A stretch of 64,000 nucleotides of DNA from Spiroplasma endosymbiont of Nebria brevicollis (GTDB taxonomy: Bacteria; Bacillota_I; Bacilli_A; Mycoplasmatales; VBWQ01). Shown here piece by piece: positions 1 through 10,684 of this stretch (position 1 is its first letter; each line of letters begins with the position of its first letter). The stretch is taken from positions 1,364,001 through 1,428,000 of the forward strand of contig NZ_OZ034986.1 of NCBI RefSeq assembly GCF_964030895.1. Reading direction: 5' to 3'. The translations under genes were made by a program, and so were the position numbers. Under the pieces are notes generated by a model that made no database searches, was not told the DNA's origin, and was given only the letters and a program-made list of their open reading frames with translations.

Positions 1-1645
1 AATTAAGGGGAAAAACTTTTTCGGCATTTTAATTAATGTTGTAAAATTAATTAAAAGCGGAAGATTTTGAGGATTATTATTTTGCGTATCAGATAATAAA
101 CCAAATCTTTTGTCTTTAGTAAAAAAAATGCTTTCATTTTTTGTTGTTATTTTATTTTTTAATTCTTGAAAAACTACTTGTTCTTCTTCATTACATTCTT
201 CAAATAAAAGCATTTGAGCAAAATAAAAACTATTTTTTATTTCTTTACTTTCTCTTTTTTGTACATATTTTTCGATTTTTTCATTAAATTTTTTACTTTT
301 ATTTTCAGATTTTTTTTCTTGTTCTTGTGAGTTACTTTTTACTTCTTTTAAACTGTTATCTGGAATAAAAATTAGTTGAGAACATGGAGTTTTATATTCT
401 TGTAAGAAATAATGATAATTAGGAATTAGATTTATTACTGATCATGGTGCTAATTCTAATTTTTCAAAATTAAATAACTTTAAATTATTATTGTTTTTCA
501 TTTCTTTTCTTGAACTTGATGGTTGTGCTTTTTGTTCATTATTTTCTTTATAGTTATTAAAGTTTTTTATAAATTTTAAGATTTTACTATATCTACTTTC
601 GTCATAAGTTTCAATAAAATTCTCTATGATAGTTTTAATGTTATCATCATACTTTTCTATTGGTATAGATTTAGTAACCTCTGTAATATTTTCGTTAATA
701 ACAAAATAAGTAGTTAAAAATGTATTTATTTGTTCTTTTATTTTAAAGAAAAAATCAAAATCTTTTTCTATTGCTTTGTTAAAAAAAATTAGAATCATTA
801 AATAACTTAACAATTTCATCAGTCTTTGCTCTTAAATTTGATTCATGTTTTTTAATGTCATCATTTTTCTCAGTAGTAAGTTCTGCTATTTTATTTCTTA
901 TTTCTTGTTTATGTTTCTCGATTTTTTCATTAAGTGCTTTTATTTCATTTTCTAATTGTGTTATTTCTTGTTTCTTATTTTTTTCTTGTTCTTTTTTTCC
1001 ATAATCTTGTTTTTATTTATTAGTATTTGGTTTTCTCAATTAGAAATTTCAGTTTTTAAAGTTGCTTGCTCTTTTTCATTTTCTTTAATTAACTTATTGT
1101 AATTTTCACATAACCCATCTAAATGTTTTTGAATATCATCATGAATTGGGTTAGATTCAGTTAAATCTATTACTAATTCATCATATTTTTCTCTTTCTTC
1201 TTTAGAACCTGAAAAATTTTAAACACTTTTTTCAATTTCTTGAAAAGTTTCCTTATCTAATTCTTGTGCTTCTTTTTTAAATTCTTTCATTTTTTCTTTA
1301 ATCTTTTGATTTTTGTTGTCTATTTTTTCTCAAGTTTCTTGATTTTTACTTATCTTATCACTTAATATTGTATTTCCATTATCGTTGTTGCTTATTTCAT
1401 CTAGTAGTTTTTTTATTTCATCTTTTTTGGAAACTAAATCCTTTTTATATTCTTGACTTTCTAGTTCTCTTGAAGCAATATATTATCACATTTTTTTGAC
1501 AGTCACCTTGTTCCTTACTAATCTCATCTATTAAAAAGCTGAATTCTTTTTCAAGAGTTATTATTTTCGCTTTAAGGTATTTAATAATATTTTTAATGTC
1601 ATCTACTGAATTTGCTGTAGTTATGTTTGTTGTCTTTGGCATCAT
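1..1645 (-). pseudogene. Decayed coiled-coil protein, 3' end beyond window
   Basis: Read on the minus strand from ATG ATG at 1645, with a clear GGAGG ribosome site just upstream, down to the window edge. The product is rich in Lys, Glu, Asn and Gln with heptad-like stretches, so long coiled coils are expected. The frame is broken at least three times: near 1450-1490, near 1000 and near 800 in an A-run. There is also one in-frame TAA near 1220. The pieces between the breaks read well with TGA as Trp. The distal part (1-819) stays open to the window edge. The layout matches the decayed gene at 8332-9746, so these may be two members of one surface or cytoskeletal coiled-coil family. I recognise no named family. 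Confidence 0.6.
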
Positions 1646-1821
1646 TTCTTTCCTCCGTTTTTGCTTTCAAAAATAAAAGACCATTTACTTTGAAATTAAA
1701 GCAATGTTAAAACAACTTTTATTTTTGTAACTATATTTTATATAAAGAAAAATACAATAAAAGAAATATGCTTTTGTATTATATTAATGCATAAAATGAG
1801 TTTAAATAGTAATTTATTGTT

Positions 1822-1965
1822 GATAGATACAAAGATCGTAATGGTGGGTATACAAAATTAATTAAAGTAGATAACAGAACTGGTTATAATGCGCCAATGG
1901 TATTAACTACTTTTATAATTTACAAAGAATGAAGAGAAAAATCACCTTTCCGATTCTTATTTTAA
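1822..1965 (+). pseudogene. rplQ: 3' fragment of ribosomal protein L17 gene
   Basis: The first 32 codons encode the C-terminal motif of bacterial L17, with [10 protein letters not shown] followed by NRTGYNAPM, where intact L17 proteins have [11 protein letters not shown] and NRxGDNAPM. After that the reading frame runs 15 codons into unrelated sequence and stops. There is no start codon and the first two thirds of the gene are missing. The intact rplQ should lie in the ribosomal operon elsewhere. This stub suggests a duplicated or translocated end of that operon. It cannot make a functional protein. Confidence 0.7.
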
Positions 1966-2002
1966 CTCAGAAATTAAAATTGATGATTTTAAATTGTTTG
2001 TA

Positions 2003-2278
2003 CTAGCTGGTAATAATACACTTAGTACAAGTAAACTTGTTATTTTTTTCATTATATTTTATTTCTTTAATTCGTTGTTTTCTTTTTTGTTTTATACATT
2101 TTTTATGAAACATTTCTAAAATTTTTATATTTCCGTTTTCATCTTTAAGCAGGGTGTTATCAATTTCAATGTGAGAATGAGTTTTGAATAGGTTTTTATC
2201 GTTATCAAAAATTCGTTTTTGACATCATGTACAATCATCTCCACTATATTCACAAAAATTTATCTTATTTTTAGTCAT
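2003..2278 (-). CDS. Small Cys/His-rich protein, third gene of HMG operon
   Basis: 91 residues, read with one TGA Trp codon, starting at ATG 2278, 24 nt after the stop of the upstream gene. A Shine-Dalgarno-like GAAGAG lies about 7 nt before the start. It carries CEYSGDDCTWCQ near the N-terminus, HSHIEI around residue 36, an HKKC element about residue 62 and CTKC near the C-terminus. That is enough Cys and His for one or two zinc sites. The C-terminal half is strongly basic (KQKRKQRIK). A zinc-binding nucleic-acid-interacting protein is an inference; I recognise no family. It is probably co-transcribed with the two genes before it. Confidence 0.55.
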
Positions 2279-2302
2279 AATTACTCTTCTTTCATTTTAA
2301 TT

Positions 2303-2866
2303 TTATAGATGTAATTGTGGTGTTTTTGGTGGGTTATATAGTGAATCATCTGAATTTATTTCATTTTTAAAAAATTCTAAAGCATCATCAGCTATTTCAG
2401 TCTCCGATTCACATTCATTATTTTTAATCTTTAAAATGTTATTAACACAGGTTTTTAACTTTTCTTCATCAACAATTAAATCCCAATCATTTGATAATTC
2501 TTTCTGTTCTTTTAATAAAAAATTACTAACCAGAGTTTTAACTTTTTTTAATATTTCATCTTCATTTTTAATTTCATTTTCATTTTTTAGTAACACATTA
2601 ATTTTTAATTCGCAGTGGATCATACAGTTTCTAGTTAATTTTCACTTTTTATTATTTTTCTTTGAAGAGTAGGAAGTTTGAGTAGTATTAGGTATTTTTT
2701 TTAATATTTCACTAGCATTGATTTCACGATTATTTATTTCATAACATTCTCTCAAAACCTTAAATACTTTTGTTATTTTTTCATTAAAATATTCTTCTTT
2801 ACTTGGGGAAATAGTTATTAAATTGTTTCTTAATTTAACTAAATCAATAATAAAATCTTCGACCAT
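2303..2866 (-). CDS. Hypothetical acidic helical protein in HMG operon
   Basis: 187 residues when the TGA at 2642-2644 is read as Trp. ATG at 2866 was chosen because AGGAA precedes it and it sits 11 nt after the HMG-gene stop. An upstream in-frame ATG at 2941 would overlap that gene by 65 nt. The N-terminal 60 residues look helical. The middle has a basic patch (KKNNKKWK), the rest is acidic, and it ends in a Pro-rich tail (NPPKTPQ). No recognisable motif. It is flanked by a DNA-bending HMG-box protein and a Cys-rich basic protein on the same strand with short spacers, so it likely acts with them. Confidence 0.65.
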
Positions 2867-2876
2867 TTCTTTTTTC

Positions 2877-3170
2877 CTATTTTTTCTTTCTAGGTTTTGG
2901 TTTTTTACCTGTGGCAAGATAGTATCTTTCACGGTCAGCATTAGCTAATTCTTGATACTGTTCTTTATCAATAATTTCTAATTCAATTCATAATTTGTTC
3001 ATTTCTTTTACAAGAGCTGCTGGTTTTAATTCAGGATGTTTTGCTTTAAATTCTGTTCTTTTTTCTTTTAGAAAAAAGAAAAAAGCATTCATAGGACCTT
3101 TTGGAGCATTTGGATCTTTTTTCTTTTTAGGTTTTGTTGTGGTTGCATTGTTTTTCACTGCTTTAGCCAT
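2877..3170 (-). CDS. HMG-box DNA-binding protein, eukaryote-like
   Basis: 97 residues. The start at 3170 is fixed by GGAGGA about 7 nt upstream. A basic N-terminal tail (KPKKKKDPNAPKGP) leads into one HMG-box: DPNAPKGPMNAFFFFLKEKR, then helix 2 (AALVKEMNKLW) and helix 3 (DKEQYQELANADRERYYL), ending in a basic tail (KKPKPRKKK). The conserved box Trp is encoded by TGA, so the gene is adapted to the mollicute code, and only code 4 reveals the full box. HMG-box proteins bend DNA through the minor groove and are overwhelmingly eukaryotic. Bacteria usually use HU, and this window has its own HU gene at 15743. Horizontal gain from a eukaryotic host or its virus is an inference. It heads a three-gene minus-strand operon. 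Confidence 0.9.
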
Positions 3171-3499
3171 TGTTAGTTCCTCCAATATTATTCAATAATA
3201 ATTTTATATTTATTATATTAGATTATAGAAATAAAACCTGAATTAAGCATAAGAAGAGTTAGATTGAACCCCCTGATAAGGGTGAACACCAAAAATATAA
3301 AACAAATGAAAATTAATATGATTAAATATAATAAGTGTTATAGTTAAAAAAATAATGGGTTATTGAGATAACGTAAAGCAATGATTAAATTCTAATGATA
3401 ATTACTAATTTTACTTTTCTTTACTTAGATTTTCTATTATCTAGTATAAGTTTTAGTTATAACTTTAATTTGCGTTATAATTATATTATTAACTACTGG
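3171..3499. other. Divergent intergenic region
   Basis: AT-rich spacer between the HMG operon (minus) and the oxidoreductase operon (plus). It should hold promoters for both directions. I see no coding sequence longer than about 15 codons and no strong hairpin. Confidence 0.5.
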
Positions 3500-3505
3500 T
3501 ATAAT
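3497..3505 (+). promoter_or_regulatory. Extended -10 promoter
   Basis: TGGTATAAT at 3497-3505 is an extended -10 (TGn plus TATAAT) 27 nt before the ATG at 3532. An AAAGGAAG ribosome site sits between. No convincing -35 is seen, as is usual for extended -10 promoters. Confidence 0.5.
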
Positions 3506-3531
3506 TAAATTTGAAAGGAAGTATTTTCCAC

Positions 3532-4194
3532 ATGAAAAATATGAAAATCGGGATTATTGGGGCCACAGGTAAATCAGGTTTAGCTTTAACTAAGGAAGCA
3601 TTAAAACAAGGGTATCGAGTTGTTGCTATTACAAGAAATCCATCACAAATGCCTAATCTAGATAATAATTCTCGTTTAACCATCCGCAAAGCTGATGTTA
3701 CTAGTAAAAGTAGCATTAAAGATGTGGTTAATGACATTGATGTGTTAATTAGTGCTTATGGCCCCACAATTGACAGTCCACAATCTATTCATGAAAAAGT
3801 AGCAATCATTTTAATTGATATTATGCATGAATGTCCTAATATTAAACGTCTTTTAGTCGTTGGTGGGGCAGGTAGTTTATTAAACGATAAGGAAGAAATA
3901 TTATTAGAAACTAGTGCTTTTCCTGAAGAATGAAAAGCACATGCACGAACACAAGCACAGTCATTAGAAAGATACCGTGGTAGCGATATTGACTGAACTT
4001 ACTTTAGCCCATCACTAATGTATTTACCAGAATTACCAACTTCTGGTAAATTTAAAATTGGTAATAATCATTTGATTGTTAATAAAGAAGGTAAAAGTCA
4101 AATTAGTTATGGTGATGCTGCTGGGGCTATTATTAATGAGATCAGAGAACATCGCTTTGTAAAAAAACGTTTTACTGCTGGTTATGATAATTAG
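3532..4194 (+). CDS. NAD(P)H-binding atypical SDR family protein
   Basis: 220 residues, with two TGA Trp codons. It begins with a Rossmann dinucleotide loop (IIGATGKSG, GxxGxxG type), has an Arg about residue 37 that suits NADP, and continues with DVLISAYGP and the strand-turn LLVVGGAGSL typical of the NAD(P)H-binding/NmrA-like group. No classic YxxxK pair is visible, so it may be a flavin- or NADPH-dependent reductase or a redox sensor. TTG at 3511 is a possible earlier start, but AAAGGAAG spacing favours ATG 3532. It is followed after 14 nt by an aldo/keto reductase and then by a cation ATPase. Confidence 0.8.
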
Positions 4195-4208
4195 AAAGGT
4201 TGATAAAA

Positions 4209-5084
4209 GTGGAAATACTAACCAAGGAACAAATTTTACAACAAAAAGTAAAATTGAATAACGATGTAAAAATGCCTAAATTTGGTTTAGGAACTTATTT
4301 AATAACTGATAGTTTAAGTGTTTATAATTCAGTAATGTGATCTTTAAAAAATGGTTATCGACATATTGATACTGCGGAGTATTATAAGAATGAAGTGTAT
4401 ATTGGTGGTGCTATCAAAGACTTTTTAGAACAAAATCCAGATATTAAACGTCAAGATTTATTTATCACTTCTAAAGTTTGGAATAATCATCATAAATATA
4501 AAGATGCAAAAGTTGCGATTAAAGCGATTATCGAACGCTTAAAATTAGACTATTTAGATTTATGCTTGATTCATTGACCAACTAAAGATAGTTTTGAATG
4601 TTGAAAAGCCTTAGAAGAGTTTTATGAAGTTGGTAAAATTAAAGCGATTGGTGTTTCTAATTTTAATGATAAACAGTTAAAAAAGCTTTTAAAAAAAATT
4701 AAAGTTATGCCTGCTGTTAATCAAATCGAAACTCATCCTGGATTTAATCAAGTTAGCACTGTTAATTTTTGCTATAAAAAAAATATTACAATTGTTTCAT
4801 GAAGAACAATGTTAGGTGGTCAAGCCGAACATGTACCGTTATTAAAAGAATTAGCACAGAAATATAATACAACAGCTGCTCATATTGCATTACGCTGAGC
4901 TTGACAGTTAGGACAGGTAGTAATTCCCAAATCAACCACTCCTGAACGTATTATTAATAATCCTGACATTGGTGGCTTTGAATTAACGCCAGCAGAAATG
5001 TTAGCAATTGAAAAATTACCACAAGCTGCATTAGGTCCTCATTCTAATGATAATAAATTTTGAAAAGGAATTATGATTGACTAA
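4209..5084 (+). CDS. Aldo/keto reductase
   Basis: 291 residues, GTG start at 4209 with AAAGG upstream. TIM-barrel NADPH-dependent carbonyl reductase. Visible family marks are FGLGTY near residue 25, the catalytic Asp and Tyr in HIDTAEYY, the Lys in ITSKVW, the His in LIHWP, IGVSNF, NQIE, and the C-terminal cofactor loop VIPKST. The strand that usually reads AYSPL is replaced by SWRTML, which would alter the nicotinamide-side pocket. Likely soluble; the substrate is unknown. It is transcribed with the preceding NAD(P)-binding protein, so aldehyde or quinone detoxification is plausible. Confidence 0.9.
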
Positions 5085-5110
5085 GTTTGTTGGAAGGTGG
5101 TGTATATTTG

Positions 5111-7759
5111 ATGATTTGAAATGAAAAAACCAAAGATCTTGCTAACCAGTTAAATACTAATATTGTTACAGGTTTAAGTGAAGAAGCTGCTGCTAAACTA
5201 TTACTAGAAACTGGAACCAATCAATTACCAATTTCTAAAAAGAAACCAATTTGAAAAATAATTTTACAACATTTTTTAGAACCGTTTGTTTTGGTATTGA
5301 TAGCTTTAGCAATCGTAGCTGTTGCTATTGGTCAATGGCAAGAAGCAAGTGTCGTATTCCTAATTGTGATTGTTGATGCCATATTAAGTACTTATCAAGA
5401 AGTTAAAGCAGCAACATCACTAGATGCTTTAAAAAAATTAGTTTCGTCACAATCTGTAGTAATTCGTGATGGTAATAAACATGACATTAACGCTCAAGAT
5501 TTAGTAATTGGTGATTTGATTTATTTAGAAGCAGGAATGTTTGTTCCTGCTGATGTTCGTATTATTCAATCTTATAATTTACGTACTAATGAATCATTAT
5601 TAACTGGTGAATCAACATTAGTAACGAAAACAACTGAAGCATTAAAAGATGAAAAATTATCAATTAGTGAACAAACTAATATTGCCTTTATGTCAACTGC
5701 TGTTGCTACAGGTAGTGGTTTAGGAATTGTTCATGCTACTGCTAAAACTTCAGAGATTGGTAAGATTACTAAATTGTTACAAGCAGAAAAGGAACTTAAA
5801 TCACCATTGACTAAACAAATGGCGTTCTTAATTCGTTTAATTTCCATTTTTGCTTTAGCATTGGGTTTAGTAATGTTTTTAGTGCAATTTTTTGTTTCTG
5901 AAAAACGTGCTATTGATTCATTAATTTTTGGAATTGCATTAGCGATTGCTGTTATTCCTGAAGGATTACAAGTAATTGTAACGGTAGCATTATCACTAGG
6001 AAGTTCGAGAATGGCAAAAAAACATGCTATTATTAAGCATTTACCTGCTGTTGAAACATTAGGACAAGTAGATATTATTTGTTCTGATAAAACTGGTACT
6101 TTAACACAAAATAAAATGACAGTCCAAAAATACTATTTAACTGAAGTTGTACAAGATGCTGATAAGTTTATTAGAAAAAATCAACAAGAACAATTATTTT
6201 TAGATTGTTTAGTGCTTTGTAATAATAGTGAGTTTCATAAAAATAAAACTGTTGGCGATCCAACTGAGGCTGCACTAGTTAATTTTGCTGAACATTTAAA
6301 GTTTTCAACAAAAGAAATTAACACTAAACACAAACGAATTTATGAAATTCCCTTTGATTCAGAGCGTAAAGTGATGTCAACTGTTAATGAATATGAAAAA
6401 GACACTTATGTTTTTGTTAAAGGCGCTGCCGATAATATGATTAATGTTTGTAGTCATATTTTAATCGGTGATGAACGTATTAAAATTACCCCTGAAATTA
6501 AGAAAGACATTTTAGAAAAAATGGATGAAATGTCTAATGCTGCATTAAGGGTTTTAGGTACTAGTTATAAAGTTATAACTAATGAAAAAAAAGATTATAG
6601 TAATGTTGATGAAATCGAATCACAACTAACATTTTTAGGATTGGTAGGAATGATTGATCCCCCACGAAGAGAAGTTAAAGGAGCCTTGGTTAGAACGCGA
6701 AGAGCTGGTATTGATACCATTATGATTACTGGTGACCATTTAAATACTGCTGTTGCCATTGGTCAAGATTTAGGTTTAATTGAAAATAAAAGTCAAGCCA
6801 TTAGTGGTAAACTAATTGATGAAATGTCAGAAGAAGCCTTAAATGCTAATATTAATCAATATCGCGTTTTTACGCGAGTATCACCAGAACATAAGGTTCG
6901 AATTGTAAAAGCTTTACAAAGTCATAATAAAATCGTTTCCATGACTGGTGATGGTGTTAATGATGCACCATCATTAAAAGCTGCTAATATTGGTGTGGCT
7001 ATGGGAATTACTGGTACTGATGTGGCGAAAGAAGCTTCACAAATGGTTTTAACGGATGATAATTTTTCCACAATTGTTGATGCCATTGAAGAAGGGCGTA
7101 ATATTTATAATAAAATTAAACGCATTGTTTGTTTTGTTTTAATTACTAATATGGCACAAGTTTTAGCAATTGTGTTTGGTGCTATTTTTAAATGAGATGA
7201 ACTATTACAACCTATTCAAATTTTATGAATTAACTTAATTGTTGAATCAGTAATTGCTATTCCGATGTCAATGGGTCCTAATAATCCTGATTTAATGTTG
7301 GATAAACCCATTAAACGTAATGATCGGATAATTAGTGGTAGTTGAAGATTTATTGGTGTGGTTAGTGTTATATTAAGTACATTGTTAATATTAACATTCC
7401 ATTTTTTACCACCTATCTTAAATGAAGCGATTACTGATGGATATGTTTTTGTTTTTGTTATTATGGTTAATGCTCCTATCTTTTATGCTTTTAGTTTTGT
7501 GTCAGGTGCTAAAACAAGTATTTTTAGTAAAGTCACATGACGAAATAAATTTATCTGAATGGCAGCACTTATTGCGTTTTTTATTAATGCTTTAATTATT
7601 TTTACCCCTAAGATTCAAGATGCCTTTTCTATTCATGAAGCATTTCGTGTAACTGATTGATTAATTTGTGTGGTATTGTCGACAATACCCATGTGATTAT
7701 TAGAAATATATAAAGGTGTTAGAATTTTAATTAGTTATATTAAAAACAAAAAAGCGTAA
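5111..7759 (+). CDS. Cation-transporting P-type ATPase (P2 type)
   Basis: 882 residues, ATG 5111 with GGTGG upstream; TTG 5108 is an alternative start. Domain order: short N-terminal domain; helices M1-M2 (about 60-105); actuator loop TGES about 168; M3-M4 with PEGL about 283; phosphorylation site SDKTGTLTQ about 326; nucleotide domain with KGA; hinge TGDGVNDAP about 612; and six C-terminal helices. The PEGL motif and overall length fit the Ca2+/Mg2+ P2 group rather than heavy-metal pumps, which lack such a C-terminal set. Likely exports Ca2+ or another divalent cation across the single membrane. Specificity cannot be settled by eye. Confidence 0.92.
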
Positions 7760-7790
7760 ATGAAAGTATGTTGAGCTAATAATTTGTTAA

Positions 7791-7838
7791 GAAGGGGGGG
7801 TTGTTTCTAAGATTAATTTTAGAAACAACCCCCCCTTC
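7791..7838. terminator. Perfect 20-bp hairpin after the ATPase gene
   Basis: 7791-7810 and 7819-7838 are perfect reverse complements with an 8-nt loop. The stem includes a G7/C7 run, unusual here. No T-run follows on either strand, so it is not a canonical intrinsic terminator, although its position 31 nt after the ATPase stop suits transcript ending or 3'-end protection. Confidence 0.6.
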
Positions 7839-7839
7839 T

Positions 7840-7975
7840 CAGGATTTAACCGAGTTTATTCTTCATTTGTTGCAGTATAAAATTGATTTTAAATCATTAG
7901 CAAGTTTTCTTTATGATATGATGTTTATATGAATCAAATTTTAAACTATTTTTAAACTGTAACAATAGATTATCA
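7840..7975 (+). other. Coding-like stub of unknown origin
   Basis: After the hairpin a plus-strand frame without start reads about 34 residues (starts QDLTEF, includes DFKSLASFLYDMM) and ends in TAA near 7950. It looks like the end of a gene rather than random sequence, but I cannot name it. Confidence 0.25.
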
Positions 7976-8161
7976 TTAGGGTTTTGAAGAATTTGATTTT
8001 TTGCTATTACTTGTTGTTGGTTGTTGAGACTTGTTAATGTTTAATTTTATTTTGTCAAAATTAATTTGTTTAGCTTCTTCGCGTTTTTTTTCTCTTTGGT
8101 CACCTGCAGCTTTATTTATTTCTCTTAGTTGTTTTTTGTAGTTTTCTTCTTCCTTACTCAT
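7976..8161 (-). CDS. Small charged hypothetical protein
   Basis: 61 residues, very rich in Lys, Glu, Gln, Asn and Ser. The N-terminal half looks like a single charged helix (MSKEEENYKKQLRE) and the C-terminus is a Ser/Lys tail (SNSKKSNSSKP). AAGGAAG precedes the ATG at 8161. It lies near the decayed coiled-coil gene at 8332-9746 on the same strand. No family recognised. Confidence 0.45.
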   Translation of the reverse strand: MSKEEENYKKQLREINKAAGDQREKKREEAKQINFDKIKLNINKSQQPTTSNSKKSNSSKP

Positions 8162-8331
8162 GATTTATCACTTCCTTTCTTTTTTAGGATATTTTTCCTT
8201 GATTTATATGTAAAAATATCCATAAATAGTATAAGAAATTTTAAAAATAAAACGTAGAGGTAGCATTACAACACTTATTTAATAAAACTTTAAGTTTTAT
8301 CTGTTAATTTAACCAATAAAACCAAACAATT

Positions 8332-9746
8332 TTAAAATGAATAACTTCTTGCTCTTGTTGATGGTTGCTTGCTTTCAGATTTTAATGCTAATGAATTTGC
8401 TACTTCAGGATTAAATGCTGGGTATTTATGAGAACAATTCAGTTTAGTTGTTTTATTTATTTGAATATCTGTTTCATTTAGTAGTTTATTTATTTTTCAA
8501 GGTTTTCTGATATCTAATTCTGTTTTAAGAATATTATATTGTGCTTCTAATTTATCACTATTTAAATCTTTTATTATTGTTTTAAGTTCTTTTTTATCTT
8601 GATTTTTTAATAGGTTATTATAAAATCAAGATTCAACTTTTTTTGTCACCGTTGAAAACACTGATGTAATCGTTTTAAACGATACACCAATTAATGCGAA
8701 TGCAGTTTTATCAAACAAGATTGTTGGTGCAGCTAATCAAATATGTGGAAGAATGAATGGTATGACTATAATTGCAATAGTTATAATTACAAAAGTAATT
8801 CATAAATTTAATTCAACTTTAGATGGTTTTGATTTTAATTTTATTTGTTCATTTACTAAATCTTTAATTGGTATTTTTTTATATGGAAGATTTTCTTGAA
8901 TTAATGAAGGATTCTCTTCATATTCATTTATATTTTTATATGCATTTATTTGTTTAAATAATTCAAGTTCATTTTCTATTATAATTTCCATTATACTACT
9001 TAACTCAGTTATATGTGAGTTTGGTGGTGCTTCGAATAATAGTTTTTCTTGTAATTTTAATTTTTTATTAATTTTTGTAATTTTATCCACTGATTGCATT
9101 TTATTATAATCACAATGACTTTCATTGTCACATAATTTAATTAATTTTAAATGTGCTTTAATACGTTCAAAAAAAGGTTTTGTTTTTCATTCTTGGTCAA
9201 TTATATTTTGTTTTTTCTGTTCAAATGCTTCAATATCACTTTCTAATCTTTGCAACTTTGAATTATTTAATTTTGTTTTTTTCTTTTATTTCTTCTATTT
9301 TAGTTCTAAGTTTATTATTATCTTTAGTTTTATTTAAATTTTTTTTTCAAGAAAAACTTGTTTTCTTAATGATTCAATTTTTATTGCCCTGCTTTCACTA
9401 GTATATGTTTTGTGCGTAATAGGTGTAAGTTCACTATTGAGTGATTCAATTTCTTCATTTTGTTCATTCAAGGTAGCATTAATTTCATTTTCTTTTTTTG
9501 TAAACTACTGTTCTCTTTTATGATTGCTCACTGCTGTTTTTTGAAATCTATTATTTTTTTTGTAATACTAATTACTTTTTCGCTATCTAAAATTGTTAAA
9601 GCAATGTAGTTAAATTTTTTTTCATCTTTTGAAAACTTTACTGTTAATCCTCCGTGTCTTTGTTTTACTGGATTACTAACTTGATCAAAAATATTCTTAT
9701 TTTCTGTTATTATTTGTTCTACTGTTTTTGCTGTTGTATATTTCAT
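8332..9746 (-). pseudogene. Decayed coiled-coil membrane protein
   Basis: Starts at ATG 9746 with an excellent GAGGTG ribosome site and ends at TAA 8332. The N-terminal 72 residues form a compact domain (VKQRHGGLTVKF). A long Lys/Glu coiled coil follows and is broken by at least three frameshifts in A-runs between 9250 and 9520. From 9247 down to 8332 the frame is intact: coiled coil, then two hydrophobic segments about 8620-8800, then a short coil and a polar tail (QPSTRARSYSF). The intact architecture would be coil, membrane, coil. Similar in style to the gene at 1-1645. The distal part from ATG 9099 could still be translated as a 255-residue protein. Confidence 0.6.
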
Positions 9747-10231
9747 TTTTTCACCTCATTTCAGTGTGCAAAAATTTATTTACTTTTAAAAATAAAGGTA
9801 ATGGGTTAAAAACCATATTTAGTTTATGCGTATACTTTAACAAATTTTAAAAATTATGCAATATATTTTATATAGTACATTTTTTAGTATTATTGTCTTG
9901 TGATAATGACCAAAAAATATAATAATATGATATAAATACCTATAATAAAGTAGGCATATAAAAGAACCATTTCGTGTTAGGAATTTATTGAAAGAGGTGA
10001 CCCACTCGTTGTAACTTATTACTTTTTTTGGTTGCAATTTTTATTTTTAAAACTATTTGGAAAAGATTTAAAAAGAATGTACAATAAATATGTCTATATA
10101 GTGTTTAAAGTAAGTACAGGACATTAGAAAAGAATTTAGAGTAGAGAGTATTTATTCATAAACTCAAACAACACTGAAAACAACCTTATATGGAGTGATT
10201 AAAGGAATATGAATAAAAAGGAGAAATAGGC
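9747..10231. other. Long AT-rich intergenic region
   Basis: No gene I can support. A minus-strand open frame at 9837-10037 has Cys/Ile/Tyr composition of non-coding AT-rich DNA and no ribosome site. Promoters for the flanking genes should lie here. Confidence 0.4.
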
Positions 10232-10558
10232 ATGCCAGCAGAAATATTTTTTGAACCAGAAAATGAAGAATTTAATCTTTATGTAGCAGATAAAGAAATT
10301 GATTCTGGTGGGAAATTTAACCAAATTAAGTGAAAACCAAATCAAATAGAATTATTTAAAAGATTTAAAGAAATTAAACAAAATATTTGAATTCAAATAT
10401 ATGATGTGTATTTAGATAAATTAGAGAATGTGATTGGGCTTGGTTTTAGAATTACTCCTGAAGCTAGTTTTTATCATGAATATCCAAGTATAGAATTTGA
10501 TGAAAATGGTTCAATATTAGGAGAATTAAAAGAAGAACTAAAAGACATAAGAGATTAG
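10232..10558 (+). CDS. Hypothetical 108-residue protein
   Basis: ATG 10232 is preceded by AAGGAG with 9-nt spacing. The frame is open for 108 residues with two TGA Trp codons and ends at TAG 10556-10558. The sequence alternates acidic strands and short helices (MPAEIFFEPENEEF, VIGLGFRITPEASF) and looks like a small globular alpha/beta protein. No signal peptide or membrane segment. No family recognised. Confidence 0.6.
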
Positions 10559-10684
10559 AACAAAGAAGAATACAAATTAGTTCATAATTTTTATAAGGTT
10601 TTAATCAAGTTACAAAACGTACAAAAACAAAGGATACGAACAACTTATTCACTAACTTGTTGCCAACTTAGTTTTATAAAATTA

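Noticed and set aside
1968-2070. Plus-strand stretch reading IDDFKLFVLAGNNTLSTSKLV, reminiscent of the start of PRPP synthetases
   Set aside because: Too short and overlapped by a better-supported minus-strand gene; the intact prs at 41130 starts quite differently.
2995-3198. Plus-strand open frame opposite the HMG-box gene
   Set aside because: Exact antisense of a gene with clear domain match; Phe/Ala/Gly composition reflects the AAA-rich complement.
9837-10037. Minus-strand 66-residue open frame
   Set aside because: No ribosome site, Ile/Tyr/Cys-rich end typical of AT-rich non-coding DNA, no family pattern.
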